A stretch of DNA of 64,000 bases from an uncultured Bacteroidales bacterium. Its GTDB lineage: Bacteria; Bacteroidota; Bacteroidia; Bacteroidales; P3. Shown here in pieces: positions 26,852 through 35,267 of the stretch (within the stretch, counting starts at the first letter, position 1; the number at the start of each line of letters is the position of its first letter). The notes beneath the pieces were generated by a model. The model was given only the letters and a program-made list of their open reading frames with translations, ran no database searches and was not told where the DNA came from. Both the position numbers and the translations under genes were made by a program. The DNA lies in NCBI GenBank assembly GCA_947175635.1, contig CAMWNM010000004.1, positions 34,131 to 98,130 of the forward strand. Direction: 5' to 3'.

Positions 26852-27307
26852 TTATTCTCCCAATTTCAAGTATTCCCTCACATCCAGCACGTCTTTCACG
26901 ATAAAGGCGTAAGGATAGTCTTGCTTGAGCTCACGCAAAAAGAAACCGGCTTCTATCCTGTGTGTAAAATTGCCTGCTTTCACTTTGAAGTAAGGCTCTT
27001 CAAACAAGATATAACTTTTGTATTCGGGATACACCATATCAAAATCCGCCTTGGCTTCGATAGCCGCCGTTTTGGATCGGTTTCCGCTTTGAGAGAACAA
27101 CAGCACCCGATAGCCTGCGTCACGATATTGGATTCTGTAATCCATATTGTTCACCAACAAGGTATCCACCTGAGCGGGATATTCTATATGGGAAAGCACC
27201 GACGGCAATACCGCCGTACCCGTTTGCGGAAACACATCCGCTGTCTGCGCCTTGAGCGCATTTACGCCCAAAAACAGAAAAAGAATCAAAAACGCTTTAT
27301 TTTTCAT
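26852..27307 (-). CDS. Secreted SPOR-domain-like protein
   Basis: A 151-residue protein with a signal peptide (MKNKAFLILFLFLGVNALKAQ). The C-terminal ~80 residues have the SPOR pattern (GYRVLLFSQSGNRSKTAAIEAK, EPYFKVKAGNFTHRIEAGFFLRELKQDYPYAFIVKD); such domains bind denuded septal peptidoglycan. The start is ATG 27307, 20 bp after the M16 gene stop; the longer ORF is a shadow. It is the last gene of purD-M16-M16-SPOR and ends 10 bp from the convergent tRNA-Gln. Confidence 0.82.
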   Translation of the reverse strand: MKNKAFLILFLFLGVNALKAQTADVFPQTGTAVLPSVLSHIEYPAQVDTLLVNNMDYRIQYRDAGYRVLLFSQSGNRSKTAAIEAKADFDMVYPEYKSYILFEEPYFKVKAGNFTHRIEAGFFLRELKQDYPYAFIVKDVLDVREYLKLGE

Positions 27308-27327
27308 GACTTTCGCTAATGCAAGAT

Positions 27328-28587
27328 TTATAAATCGCCCGCGCCTACGGTAACGGAACAGAAGTTGTTGAGATCGAACCAACGTATGGCCGTACGGCGT
27401 ATCTGCGCGGGGGTGATGGAAAACAAGGTTTCTTCGTTCCTTTGATAAAACTCGGGGCCGATACCGCATTGGATAAAGAATTTCATACGCTCGGCAATAT
27501 CGAAGGTTCCGTCCAGATCCCGCATGAAATCCCCCATAAACGACTGGCGGACCAATTCCAGCTCCGACACCGGAATCTCTTTCTTCTGCAAGGCGGATAT
27601 CTCCTTCTCTATTTCAACAAAAACCTTCCGCACGCAATCGGCCTTCACTTCCGAACTTATCATCCATACCGGCTTGTAGCGCAATGGCACGATATAAGAA
27701 GAAATACCGTAGGTATAGCCCTTTTCTTCGCGGATATTGCGCATCAGACGGGAACCGAAATACCCGCCCAGCACATAATCGGCAATCTTGAAATCAGCAA
27801 AACCCTCGTCCTTGAAGCTGCAAATCGGCATCCCGATACGCACCGACGCCTGCAAGGAATCTTTCATCTCGATATCCTTTCGCCTTTCCGCGGGCAGAAA
27901 CACCTGCATGCCTTCTCCTGCCAACAGATCGGCGGCCGCTCCGCTCCAGTCCCCGCCGCCGAAACTTTGATCAAGCAACTTCAGATGCCGCTCGGTATAG
28001 CCGCCGGCCAACACGATCTTGCAGTTTTCAGAAACATAGTACCGTTTGTAAAAACCCGTGAGATCCTCGCGTTTCAAAGCCGCGAAGTCGGATTCCTCCA
28101 CCACCCTTCCATAAGGATGCCCGGGGCCGAACACCAACGAATAAAACGCCCGGCGCGAAACTTCCGACACCTTCCGGTTATTGACCAGAAACCGCCGGTG
28201 ATTCTTACGGAGATACGTATCGATTTCCTCTTGCGGAAATACGGAATGTTTCAAGGCCTCCTGGCAAAAGGGAATAATCTGCTCGAAATAGCGGCTCAGG
28301 CAGTAAAAAACAACCGATGCCTGATCCCTGTCGGGATAGCGTTCGATATAGGCGCCGTAATAATCCAGCTGTTCCGAAAGCGCATCGGCCGTAAAGTGCC
28401 GCGTACCGGCACCTATCAACGAACAGCAGGCGGCGGCCTGCATGGCTTTCTGCTGAAAATAACTGCCCGCTTCAAAAATAAACTCCAAACGCACCAATTC
28501 CAATTCCGAATCGGGAAAACCGTAAACCGGCACACCATTGGTCAGATGCCGGGTCTCAGGCTGCAATTTTGAATAATCGAATTTCAT
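27328..28587 (-). CDS. M16-family peptidase-like protein lacking the zinc motif
   Basis: A 419-residue M16 (insulinase/processing-peptidase) homologue. The region where HxxEH should occur (LEFIFEAGSYFQQKAMQAAACCSLIGAG) has no zinc ligands, so it is the non-catalytic partner. It retains the substrate-binding C-terminal feature RNIREEKGYTYGISSY, typical of inactive M16B subunits. It directly follows the catalytic paralogue (19-bp gap), and the two should form a heterodimer that degrades peptides, as described for M16B pairs. No signal peptide is visible. Confidence 0.88.
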   Translation of the reverse strand: MKFDYSKLQPETRHLTNGVPVYGFPDSELELVRLEFIFEAGSYFQQKAMQAAACCSLIGAGTRHFTADALSEQLDYYGAYIERYPDRDQASVVFYCLSRYFEQIIPFCQEALKHSVFPQEEIDTYLRKNHRRFLVNNRKVSEVSRRAFYSLVFGPGHPYGRVVEESDFAALKREDLTGFYKRYYVSENCKIVLAGGYTERHLKLLDQSFGGGDWSGAAADLLAGEGMQVFLPAERRKDIEMKDSLQASVRIGMPICSFKDEGFADFKIADYVLGGYFGSRLMRNIREEKGYTYGISSYIVPLRYKPVWMISSEVKADCVRKVFVEIEKEISALQKKEIPVSELELVRQSFMGDFMRDLDGTFDIAERMKFFIQCGIGPEFYQRNEETLFSITPAQIRRTAIRWFDLNNFCSVTVGAGDL

Positions 28588-28606
28588 GGCGATCCTTTAA
28601 ATGGAA

Positions 28607-29848
28607 TTATTTTTTTGCCTGATAATACAAGGTGCTGCTGTTGGCGGGCGTCAGACAACGCTTCACCGCTTCCTGGATCTGCAAGGCCGTTACCCCCCGG
28701 TACCTGCCGTCTTCTGCGTTCAAGGCTGCCGCCGAACCCATCAGTTCGAAATACCCCAGATTCATGGCCTTGTCGATCGCTTTCATGTTCGAAAACAAAA
28801 GTGCCGTTTCCAGTTTGTTCTTTACCTTTTCCAACTCGCTTTCCCGTACCGGTTCAAGCATCAGTCGTTCTATTTCCTGATTAACGGCATCTTCGGCGCG
28901 GGCAAAGTCCACCCCTTCCTCCAAAAAGCCCGACACAAGGAACATACCCGGTTCGATATCGCCCGAGACATAGGCGTTGATGCTGTTGAACAGCTTCTTT
29001 TCCTTTACCAATGATGTATAGAAACGGGATGATTCCCCATTGGAAAGGATATCGGAAACAAGGTCGAACACATAAAAATCATCGCTCATGCGCGGCCCCA
29101 TATGAAAGGTCTTGTATATGGCATCTGCCGGTACCTTCCGGCCTACGGTCTTGGTACGGGCCTTGGTCTGAACCGGTTCCTGCGGCAAACGGCGGGGGGG
29201 ACGGTTACCCTTCGGAATGGCACCGAACCACTGACGGGCCATCTCGAAAACCGCATCGGCCTCCACCGGACCGGCCACGGTAAGGATAGCGTTGTCGGGT
29301 TTGTAGAATGTGTTGTAGAACGATTTCACTTCCGCCAGCGTTACCTGCTCGATATGCTCTATCTTTTTGCCGATGGTTGACCATGCGTAAGGATGTTTCC
29401 GATAGCACAGCGGCCGTACCAGAAGATCCGAATCTCCGTAAGGCTGATTGAGGCAACGCTCTTTAAACTCTTCTATCACCACCCCTTTCTGCACCTCCAG
29501 CTTCCGGGGAGTAAGGGTCAGATCCCGCATCCGGTCGCTCTCTACCCGGAAAGCCACTTGCAGCGCGTCGGGCGGAACGGTGATGTAGTAGTTGGTGAAA
29601 TCGTTGTTGGTGAAAGCATTGTTGGATGCCCCCACCTTTTCCAGTTCCATGTCGAAATCCTTCACGTTTTTGGATCCGCCGAACATCAAATGTTCAAAAA
29701 GATGCGCAAATCCCGTGCGTTGCGGATCTTCGTCTTTAGCCCCCACATCGTAGATAAGGTTGAATGCCACCATAGCCGTGCTGCGGTCGGTATGCACCAA
29801 CACTTTCAAACCGTTGTCTAAAACGGTTTCACGATAGTTTATCTGCAT
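28607..29848 (-). CDS. M16-family zinc peptidase, catalytic subunit
   Basis: A 413-residue M16B peptidase with the inverted zinc motif HLFEH (GFAHLFEHLMFGGSKNV) and the distal Glu region VVIEEFKER. N-terminal M16 and C-terminal M16_C domains fill the length. The ATG at 29848 (MQINYRETVLDNGLKVLVH) lies inside the end of purD (10-nt overlap), which implies translational coupling; the ORF-track start 46 codons earlier is within purD. Its inactive partner follows. No signal peptide is visible, so a cytoplasmic location is likely. Confidence 0.92.
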   Translation of the reverse strand: MQINYRETVLDNGLKVLVHTDRSTAMVAFNLIYDVGAKDEDPQRTGFAHLFEHLMFGGSKNVKDFDMELEKVGASNNAFTNNDFTNYYITVPPDALQVAFRVESDRMRDLTLTPRKLEVQKGVVIEEFKERCLNQPYGDSDLLVRPLCYRKHPYAWSTIGKKIEHIEQVTLAEVKSFYNTFYKPDNAILTVAGPVEADAVFEMARQWFGAIPKGNRPPRRLPQEPVQTKARTKTVGRKVPADAIYKTFHMGPRMSDDFYVFDLVSDILSNGESSRFYTSLVKEKKLFNSINAYVSGDIEPGMFLVSGFLEEGVDFARAEDAVNQEIERLMLEPVRESELEKVKNKLETALLFSNMKAIDKAMNLGYFELMGSAAALNAEDGRYRGVTALQIQEAVKRCLTPANSSTLYYQAKK

Positions 29849-31122
29849 AGGTCTTTCCCTATATCTTTTCGGTAATACATCTTGTCGAAGCTGATTTTCT
29901 CCGCCTCGGCGTAAGTTTTTTCCATGGCCGCCGGCAAGGTGTCGGCCAAAGAGGTTAGGGCCATCACCCTTCCGCCGTCGGTACATATCCGCCCTTCCTT
30001 ATCCAGACAGGTGCCGGCATGGAAAACACAGGTTTCGGGAAGAAGTCCCTCAACGCCTTTCACCTCCAGCCCTTTGGTATAAGATTGAGGATAACCGCCG
30101 CTTGTCAGCATCAGGCAATGCGCATACGCGGGGCGGATCTTCAACTCGGCCGATCCTATCCGTTTTTCATGCAGGGCGATGAAAAGATCCACCAAATCGC
30201 TTTCTATGCGGGGTATCACCGCTTCCGTTTCGGGATCCCCCATCCGTACATTGTATTCAATCACATAAGGATCTCCGGCCACATTCATCAAGCCTATGAA
30301 CAAAAAACCCGAATAGGGAATATGCTCGGCCTTAAGCTGACCCAAAGTGGGTTTTATGATTTTTTCTTCCACTTTCTTCATAAACACCGCATCGGCAAAC
30401 GGCACCGGCGAAACGGCCCCCATGCCGCCCGTATTGAGCCCCGTGTCGCCCTCCCCCACTTTCTTGTAGTCTTTCGCTTCCGGCAATATCCGGTATCCCG
30501 TACCGTCGGTAAGCACAAACACCGACAATTCCACCCCGCATAAGAATTCCTCTATCACCACCTTTTCCGAAGCCGCCCCGAACTTGTGTCCTGCCAGCAT
30601 TTCCTCCACACAGGTCTCCGCCTCCGCCAGACCGGAGGCTATCACAACTCCTTTCCCTGCCGCCAGACCGTCGGCCTTCAGCACATACGGCGGACGCAAG
30701 GTACGCAAGAAATCCTTGGCCAAGTGTTCCTCTCCCCTGCCAAAAGCCCGATAGGCCGCGGTGGGAATCCCCGCCCGCCGCATAAAATCCTTGGCAAACT
30801 GCTTGCTGCCTTCCAGACGCGCCCCAGCCTTGCAAGGCCCCACGATTATCAGATCTCTGAAATTGACATCCGCCTGAAAATAATCCACTATGCCTTTCAC
30901 CAACGGCTCCTCGGGCCCCACCACCAACATATCCACCGCATGTTCGATAACGAACTCCTTCACCTGTGCGAAATTCATCGGATCCAAATCCGCATTCACC
31001 GCCCAGCGGGCCGTTCCGGCATTGCCCGGCGCCACAAAAAGCCCCGCTTTACGTTGGCTCTGCGCCAACTTCCATACCATCGCACTTTCCCTGCCCCCCG
31101 AACCTAAAACCAAAATATTCAT
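29839..31122 (-). CDS. purD: Phosphoribosylamine-glycine ligase
   Basis: A 427-residue ATP-grasp enzyme for step two of purine synthesis (GAR synthetase). It has the N-domain MNILVLGSGGRES, the APGNAGTA motif, ATP-grasp segments PPYVLKADGLAAGKGVVIA and VVIEEFLCGVELSVFVL, and the family signature VEYNVRMGDPETEAV. The start is ATG 31122; the ORF track adds 14 codons. One oddity: the usual GSGGREHA reads GSGGRESA, so a widely conserved His is Ser. It is the first gene of an operon with two M16 proteins and a SPOR protein. Confidence 0.95.
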   Translation of the reverse strand: MNILVLGSGGRESAMVWKLAQSQRKAGLFVAPGNAGTARWAVNADLDPMNFAQVKEFVIEHAVDMLVVGPEEPLVKGIVDYFQADVNFRDLIIVGPCKAGARLEGSKQFAKDFMRRAGIPTAAYRAFGRGEEHLAKDFLRTLRPPYVLKADGLAAGKGVVIASGLAEAETCVEEMLAGHKFGAASEKVVIEEFLCGVELSVFVLTDGTGYRILPEAKDYKKVGEGDTGLNTGGMGAVSPVPFADAVFMKKVEEKIIKPTLGQLKAEHIPYSGFLFIGLMNVAGDPYVIEYNVRMGDPETEAVIPRIESDLVDLFIALHEKRIGSAELKIRPAYAHCLMLTSGGYPQSYTKGLEVKGVEGLLPETCVFHAGTCLDKEGRICTDGGRVMALTSLADTLPAAMEKTYAEAEKISFDKMYYRKDIGKDLCR

Positions 31123-31172
31123 AATCCTATCTGCTAAAACACGGTTTTTCCGCGTGCAAAACACGCATATTG

Positions 31173-31180
31173 CAAAGGTA
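31173..31180 (-). promoter_or_regulatory. Likely -7 box of the purD operon
   Basis: The minus strand reads TACCTTTG ~50 nt before the purD ATG; no clear -33 element. Confidence 0.5.
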
Positions 31181-31188
31181 ATGAATTA

Positions 31189-31219
31189 TTGTTTTTTTGC
31201 ATCATTCCGCTTACCTTTG
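31189..31219 (+). promoter_or_regulatory. Promoter of the lipoprotein pair
   Basis: TTG (31189-31191), 20 nt, TACCTTTG (31212-31219): exact Bacteroidota pattern 23 bp before the ATG at 31243. Confidence 0.8.
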
Positions 31220-31242
31220 CAGGTTCACAACATTTTTCGGCT

Positions 31243-31782
31243 ATGAAATCGCATTTTTCCTTTCACCGTCTTTCCCTGCTCCTGCTTGCCGGAGCGGGAT
31301 GTCTGTGTCTGAGCCTCACCGCTTGCAGAACAGACCCCAAGCCTCTCAAGATTTTCGGAGAATGGCAAGAAAAAGAATACAGCCGCTACGACTCCACCAC
31401 GCATTCCCAATACCGACTTATCATCGACTGCGTCAGAGAGATACAGGACACCTGCAAATCAGGTGATTTTCAGCTCTACATCAACGCCTTTCACGCGCCT
31501 TCCCTGCAAGACGACCATTCCTACGCCTATATGGAATTCGTACAAGGCGAGTACTTTATGAACGAAGACCGGAAAACCATCCGTTTCGAAGGGCAGTATT
31601 ACACCGATTCCAACTTCACCACCCTTGCCACCAAGGAAAACTGGCCGTACAGCGTAGGCAACTACCATTCCGTATCCGACTACCGGCTCAACGACCTGTA
31701 CCTTACCCTCAGCCTTGACGACTCCACACGGCGGGATATCAATACTTTCTATCCCATTCAAATAAAAGAAGAGTGCTACTAA
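31243..31782 (+). CDS. Small lipoprotein of unknown function
   Basis: A 179-residue protein. The N-terminus has a basic start, a hydrophobic stretch and a lipobox-like LSLTAC, so Cys ~26 should be lipidated. The mature part (KIFGEWQEKEYSRYD ... YRLIIDCVREIQDTC) is rich in Tyr, Asp and aromatic beta-strand patterns and looks like a small beta-rich calycin-like domain; I do not recognise the family. The start is the ATG 23 bp after a good promoter. Its end overlaps the start of the next lipoprotein, so the two are probably co-translated and may act together at the envelope. Confidence 0.75.
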   Translation: MKSHFSFHRLSLLLLAGAGCLCLSLTACRTDPKPLKIFGEWQEKEYSRYDSTTHSQYRLIIDCVREIQDTCKSGDFQLYINAFHAPSLQDDHSYAYMEFVQGEYFMNEDRKTIRFEGQYYTDSNFTTLATKENWPYSVGNYHSVSDYRLNDLYLTLSLDDSTRRDINTFYPIQIKEECY

Positions 31783-32774
31783 GAAAAGGTCTCAACCTAC
31801 TCTTTCACGGCTGTTCGCTGTTGCCGTACATCTTTCTCTTGTACGGTTGCGGAATTGCCGTGCATGTAACCGAAAGCGACAGCACCTCCCCGAACGATCT
31901 CTTCTACGAAAGCCTGGCCGATTGGTCCGATTCCACGATGCCGGCAGACGAACGCCTCGACTGGCTTTTGGCGGTATATTCGCGGGCACAACAGAATGAT
32001 CTGAACGCCATCGCACTTTTAAGAAAAACCGAAGCGCCCGAACGTTGGCCCAAAATATGGCAACATTACCAGAATATGGCCGAACGCGACAGTGCCTTGC
32101 AGGCTTTGCCCGACACTATCGCCGCCACCGTCTGGGGAAATTTCTCGGCCTCACATCCCGGGTATCAGGCCGATGCCCACCATGCCCGTTACCGGGCGGC
32201 CGGTTATTTCTATGCGGCCGCAGCCTACTTCATGCACCGGTCCGAACAAAGTGAAGACGGTATGGATGCCGCTGCACTCCGTTCCGCCTACCGGTATTTT
32301 TCAGCGCTCAATCTCTGCATTCCCGGCTTTAAGGATGCCGACAGCCTGCAAGGCTATTGCCTGCGCCACATGAATCCCGTGGTGGATATCGAATTTGTGG
32401 CTACCGAAGCTTTTTTGGCAGCCGATTTCGACTGGCAGCTCTCCCTGACCGACCTGCCCGATTTCGATTTGCTTTTCTCCGAAAGCGACACTGTTTCGTT
32501 TGTGGCTTTCCGCAACTTTACAGACAATACGGAAGAAGAGGCCGACTTTCAACTCAGGATCTTTATCGATGAAGTTTCCGCCCATTCCCTTTCGGCCTGG
32601 ATAGAACTGGACAATATCGCTACCGGTGAGATTCTTTTTGCCGATACCTTTTCCTGGCAGGAGGATACATCTTCCGATTCGGAACCTGCGGCCGTTCTCG
32701 CCGCACAGGCTTTTCATACCACACTGCAAAAAAGCATGCAGGAATGCTTTTCGCTCCGCGTGCCGCAGAAATAG
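31773..32774 (+). CDS. Lipoprotein of unknown function, GTG start
   Basis: A 333-residue protein. The only plausible start is GTG at 31773, inside the last codons of the upstream gene (10-nt overlap); no ATG follows before the signal sequence. A long hydrophobic leader (LLFHGCSLLPYIFLLYGC) ends in a lipobox-like LLYGC. The middle (residues ~85-185) is Ala/Tyr-rich and helical (HHARYRAAGYFYAAAAYFM, LRSAYRYFSALNLC), like a pair of TPR-type repeats. The C-terminal half is acidic and beta-like. I do not recognise the family. It is followed by a strong terminator. Confidence 0.72.
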   Translation: MLLRKGLNLLFHGCSLLPYIFLLYGCGIAVHVTESDSTSPNDLFYESLADWSDSTMPADERLDWLLAVYSRAQQNDLNAIALLRKTEAPERWPKIWQHYQNMAERDSALQALPDTIAATVWGNFSASHPGYQADAHHARYRAAGYFYAAAAYFMHRSEQSEDGMDAAALRSAYRYFSALNLCIPGFKDADSLQGYCLRHMNPVVDIEFVATEAFLAADFDWQLSLTDLPDFDLLFSESDTVSFVAFRNFTDNTEEEADFQLRIFIDEVSAHSLSAWIELDNIATGEILFADTFSWQEDTSSDSEPAAVLAAQAFHTTLQKSMQECFSLRVPQK

Positions 32775-32806
32775 CAGAACCATCCTCCACCATAGGACAA
32801 AAATAT

Positions 32807-32838
32807 AAGCCTCGAAAGAACAAGTTCTTTCGAGGCTT
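32807..32838. terminator. Bidirectional terminator between lipoprotein gene and gyrB
   Basis: AAGCCTCGAAAGAAC and GTTCTTTCGAGGCTT are perfect complements separated by AA, giving a very stable hairpin with an A-run before and TTTT after. It lies between the convergent stops. Confidence 0.9.
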
Positions 32839-32868
32839 TTCCGTCATCTCCGCAGGAGCGCCACGGCT

Positions 32869-34848
32869 TTAGGCATCGATATTGGCATAGCGGGCATTCT
32901 GTTGGATAAATTCCCTGCGCGGCTCCACCTCATCGCCCATCAACATGGAGAAAACACGGTCGGCTTCCGTAGCGTTCTCTATCGTTACCTGCCGCAAAGT
33001 CCGTGTGGCGGGATTCATGGTGGTATTCCACAACTGATGGTCGTTCATTTCCCCCAAACCTTTGTAACGCTGCACCGCGATGCCCTTCACACGACCGCCC
33101 TCGCTGAGTTCATCCATCAAGGCGTTTCTTTCTTCTTCCGTCCAGCAATAACGCTCGTTCTTTCCTTTCTTCACCATATAGAGCGGCGGTGTGGCGATAT
33201 AGACATAGCCTTGCTCTATCATTTCACGCATGTGCCGGAAAAAGAAAGTAAGAATCAGCGTGGTGATATGGCTTCCGTCCACATCGGCATCGGTCATGAT
33301 AATCACCTTGTGATAGCGGAGTTTCTCCATATTGAGCGCCTTGCTGTCTTCTTCGGTGCCCAGACTCACACCCAAAGCCGTATAGATATTCTTGATTTCG
33401 TCGCTTTCAAATACCTTGTGCTGCATGGCTTTCTCCACGTTCAGAATCTTACCGCGCAAGGGCAGGATAGCCTGAATCTTGCGATCACGCCCCTGCTTGG
33501 CCGTTCCGCCTGCAGAATCCCCTTCGACCAAAAACAACTCGCATACCTCGGGATTACGTTCCGAACAGTCCGCCAGTTTCCCCGGCAGGCTTCCGCCCGA
33601 AAAAACGCTCTTGCGCTGCACCAATTCGCGTGCCTTGCGCGCCGCGTGCCTTGCCGTGGCCGCCAACACCACTTTTTCCACAATCATCTTGGCTTCCTTG
33701 GGATGTTCCTCGAGGAAGTAAGCCAATTTTTCGCTCACCAACTGCGAAACCACCGCCGAAACTTCGCTGTTTCCCAACTTGGTCTTGGTCTGCCCCTCGA
33801 ACTGAGGTTCGGAAACCTTTACCGAAATAACGGCCGTAAGACCTTCGCGGAAGTCATCGCCCTTGATCTCGATTTTTTGCTTGTCGAGTTTGTCGAGCAT
33901 ACCCGATTTGCGGGCATAGTCGCCCAATGTCTTGGTAAGTCCCAGACGGAACCCCGTAAGATGTGTACCGCCCTCTATAGTGTTGATGTTGTTTACGTAG
34001 GAATGCAGATTTTCGGAAAAACCGTCGTTGTACTCCATCGAAAGTTCTACCGGAATACCGTTTTTTTCACCCTCGATGTAAATGGGTTCGGGCATCAGCA
34101 CGGTACGGTTAGAATCCAGATACGAGATGAAGTCCTTCAGCCCCTCGGCCGAATAATAGCTGTCTGTCTTGAAACTGCCGTCCTCCTTCTTCTCGCGGCG
34201 GTCGGTAAGCGAAAGCCGCAACCCCTTGTTCAAAAACGCCAATTCCCGCAAACGGGCGGAAAGCACATCATAGTCGTAAACGGTAACCGAAAAGATCTCG
34301 GCATCCGGATGAAAGGTAACCAAGGTGCCGCGCTCTTCTTCCGTGGCATCGCCGGCCACCTTCACCTCGTACAAGGGGCGGCCTTTGGCATACTCCTGCA
34401 CAAAGTGCCTGCCTTCCCTGAATACATCCACCTGCAGGTGATCCGAAAGGGCGTTCACACAAGAAACCCCTACCCCATGCAGACCGCCGGAAACCTTGTA
34501 GGTACCTTTGTCGAACTTACCGCCGGCGTGAAGCACGGTCATCACCACTTCCAACGCGCTTTTCTTTTCCTTGGGATGCATGTCGGTGGGAATACCGCGG
34601 CCATTGTCGCGCACCGAAATCGAATTATCTTCGTATATGGTCACTTCCACATGGGTGCAGTATCCGGCCAAGGCCTCATCGATGGAGTTGTCCACCACTT
34701 CGTAAACCAAATGGTGCAAACCTCTCACATTCACGTCTCCGATATACATGGCCGGACGTTTGCGCACCGCTTCCAATCCCTCCAATACCTGGATATTTTG
34801 GGCGGTATATTCGCCGCGCTGCCCTTCCGTGTTTTCCATTTCGCTCAT
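32869..34848 (-). CDS. gyrB: DNA gyrase subunit B
   Basis: A 659-residue ATPase subunit of gyrase, which introduces negative supercoils. GHKL ATPase: EVVDNSIDEALAGYC, VRDNGRGIP, GGLHGVGVSCVNAL. Transducer and TOPRIM: the metal-binding LVEGDSAGGTAKQGRDRKIQAILPLRGKILNVEKA and DADVDGSHI. The C-terminus ends in QRYKGLGEMN... as normal. The length is that of the short Bacteroidota GyrB. The ATG at 34848 (MSEMENTEG) is chosen over the TTG at 34854. gyrA is not in the window. Confidence 0.96.
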   Translation of the reverse strand: MSEMENTEGQRGEYTAQNIQVLEGLEAVRKRPAMYIGDVNVRGLHHLVYEVVDNSIDEALAGYCTHVEVTIYEDNSISVRDNGRGIPTDMHPKEKKSALEVVMTVLHAGGKFDKGTYKVSGGLHGVGVSCVNALSDHLQVDVFREGRHFVQEYAKGRPLYEVKVAGDATEEERGTLVTFHPDAEIFSVTVYDYDVLSARLRELAFLNKGLRLSLTDRREKKEDGSFKTDSYYSAEGLKDFISYLDSNRTVLMPEPIYIEGEKNGIPVELSMEYNDGFSENLHSYVNNINTIEGGTHLTGFRLGLTKTLGDYARKSGMLDKLDKQKIEIKGDDFREGLTAVISVKVSEPQFEGQTKTKLGNSEVSAVVSQLVSEKLAYFLEEHPKEAKMIVEKVVLAATARHAARKARELVQRKSVFSGGSLPGKLADCSERNPEVCELFLVEGDSAGGTAKQGRDRKIQAILPLRGKILNVEKAMQHKVFESDEIKNIYTALGVSLGTEEDSKALNMEKLRYHKVIIMTDADVDGSHITTLILTFFFRHMREMIEQGYVYIATPPLYMVKKGKNERYCWTEEERNALMDELSEGGRVKGIAVQRYKGLGEMNDHQLWNTTMNPATRTLRQVTIENATEADRVFSMLMGDEVEPRREFIQQNARYANIDA

Positions 34849-34879
34849 AACCAACTATTTATAGTATTGAAACAATACA

Positions 34880-34910
34880 CAAAGTTAGCATTTCCGCACC
34901 TTTTTTGCAA
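34880..34910 (-). promoter_or_regulatory. Promoter of gyrB
   Basis: On the minus strand TTG (34910-34908), 20 nt, then TAACTTTG (34887-34880), 32 bp before the gyrB ATG. Confidence 0.8.
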
Positions 34911-35267
34911 AGGCTTTCCGTATAGTTATCAACACAGATTCTACCGTGCCGCCGAAACCTTTCCGTACACACAAGCCTTATCGGAATGGAGCCCGGCACA
35001 TCCCTAAACTTCACATACCGGATGTCTTCTGTCTCAAAGCACAACACGCCCCGCACCGGATTGGGCCAAAGCTATCCCCCTCACCTTACCCCCTCCGTTG
35101 CCCAAACAACAGGTTGATCTGACAGTTCATCCCAATTCAGGGCAAAACTGCCGTCCCTCCTCGTTAAAGTTCACTTGGGGTATGCCGATGCGGTTAAATA
35201 CTGGATTCCGACCGACGTTTAAGCCAAGCCGCATGCAGAGACCGAACCTGAAAAGAATCCCGCCTTT
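34911..35267. other. Intergenic stretch without a clear gene (gyrB-porin)
   Basis: About 360 bp between the gyrB promoter and the porin stop. I see no tRNA, no convincing terminator and no recognisable gene. Besides one 35-codon ATG ORF on the minus strand (listed separately), it holds only short shadow ORFs. A TTATCAACA near 34927 resembles a DnaA box with one mismatch, which I do not regard as significant. Confidence 0.6.
35127..35234 (-). CDS. Possible 35-residue peptide or gene remnant
   Basis: An ATG ORF too short for the ORF track: MRLGLNVGRNPVFNRIG... ending in GRQFCPELG. It has a protein-like composition (NFNEEGRQF), but no TAnnTTTG box or ribosome site that I can defend. It may be a chance ORF, a small protein, or the tail of a decayed gene. 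Included because the surrounding stretch is otherwise empty. Confidence 0.2.
   Translation of the reverse strand: MRLGLNVGRNPVFNRIGIPQVNFNEEGRQFCPELG

Noticed and set aside
34925-34937. DnaA box (TTATCAACA) and origin near gyrB
   Set aside because: One mismatched site, no cluster, and no dnaA or dnaN gene close by.
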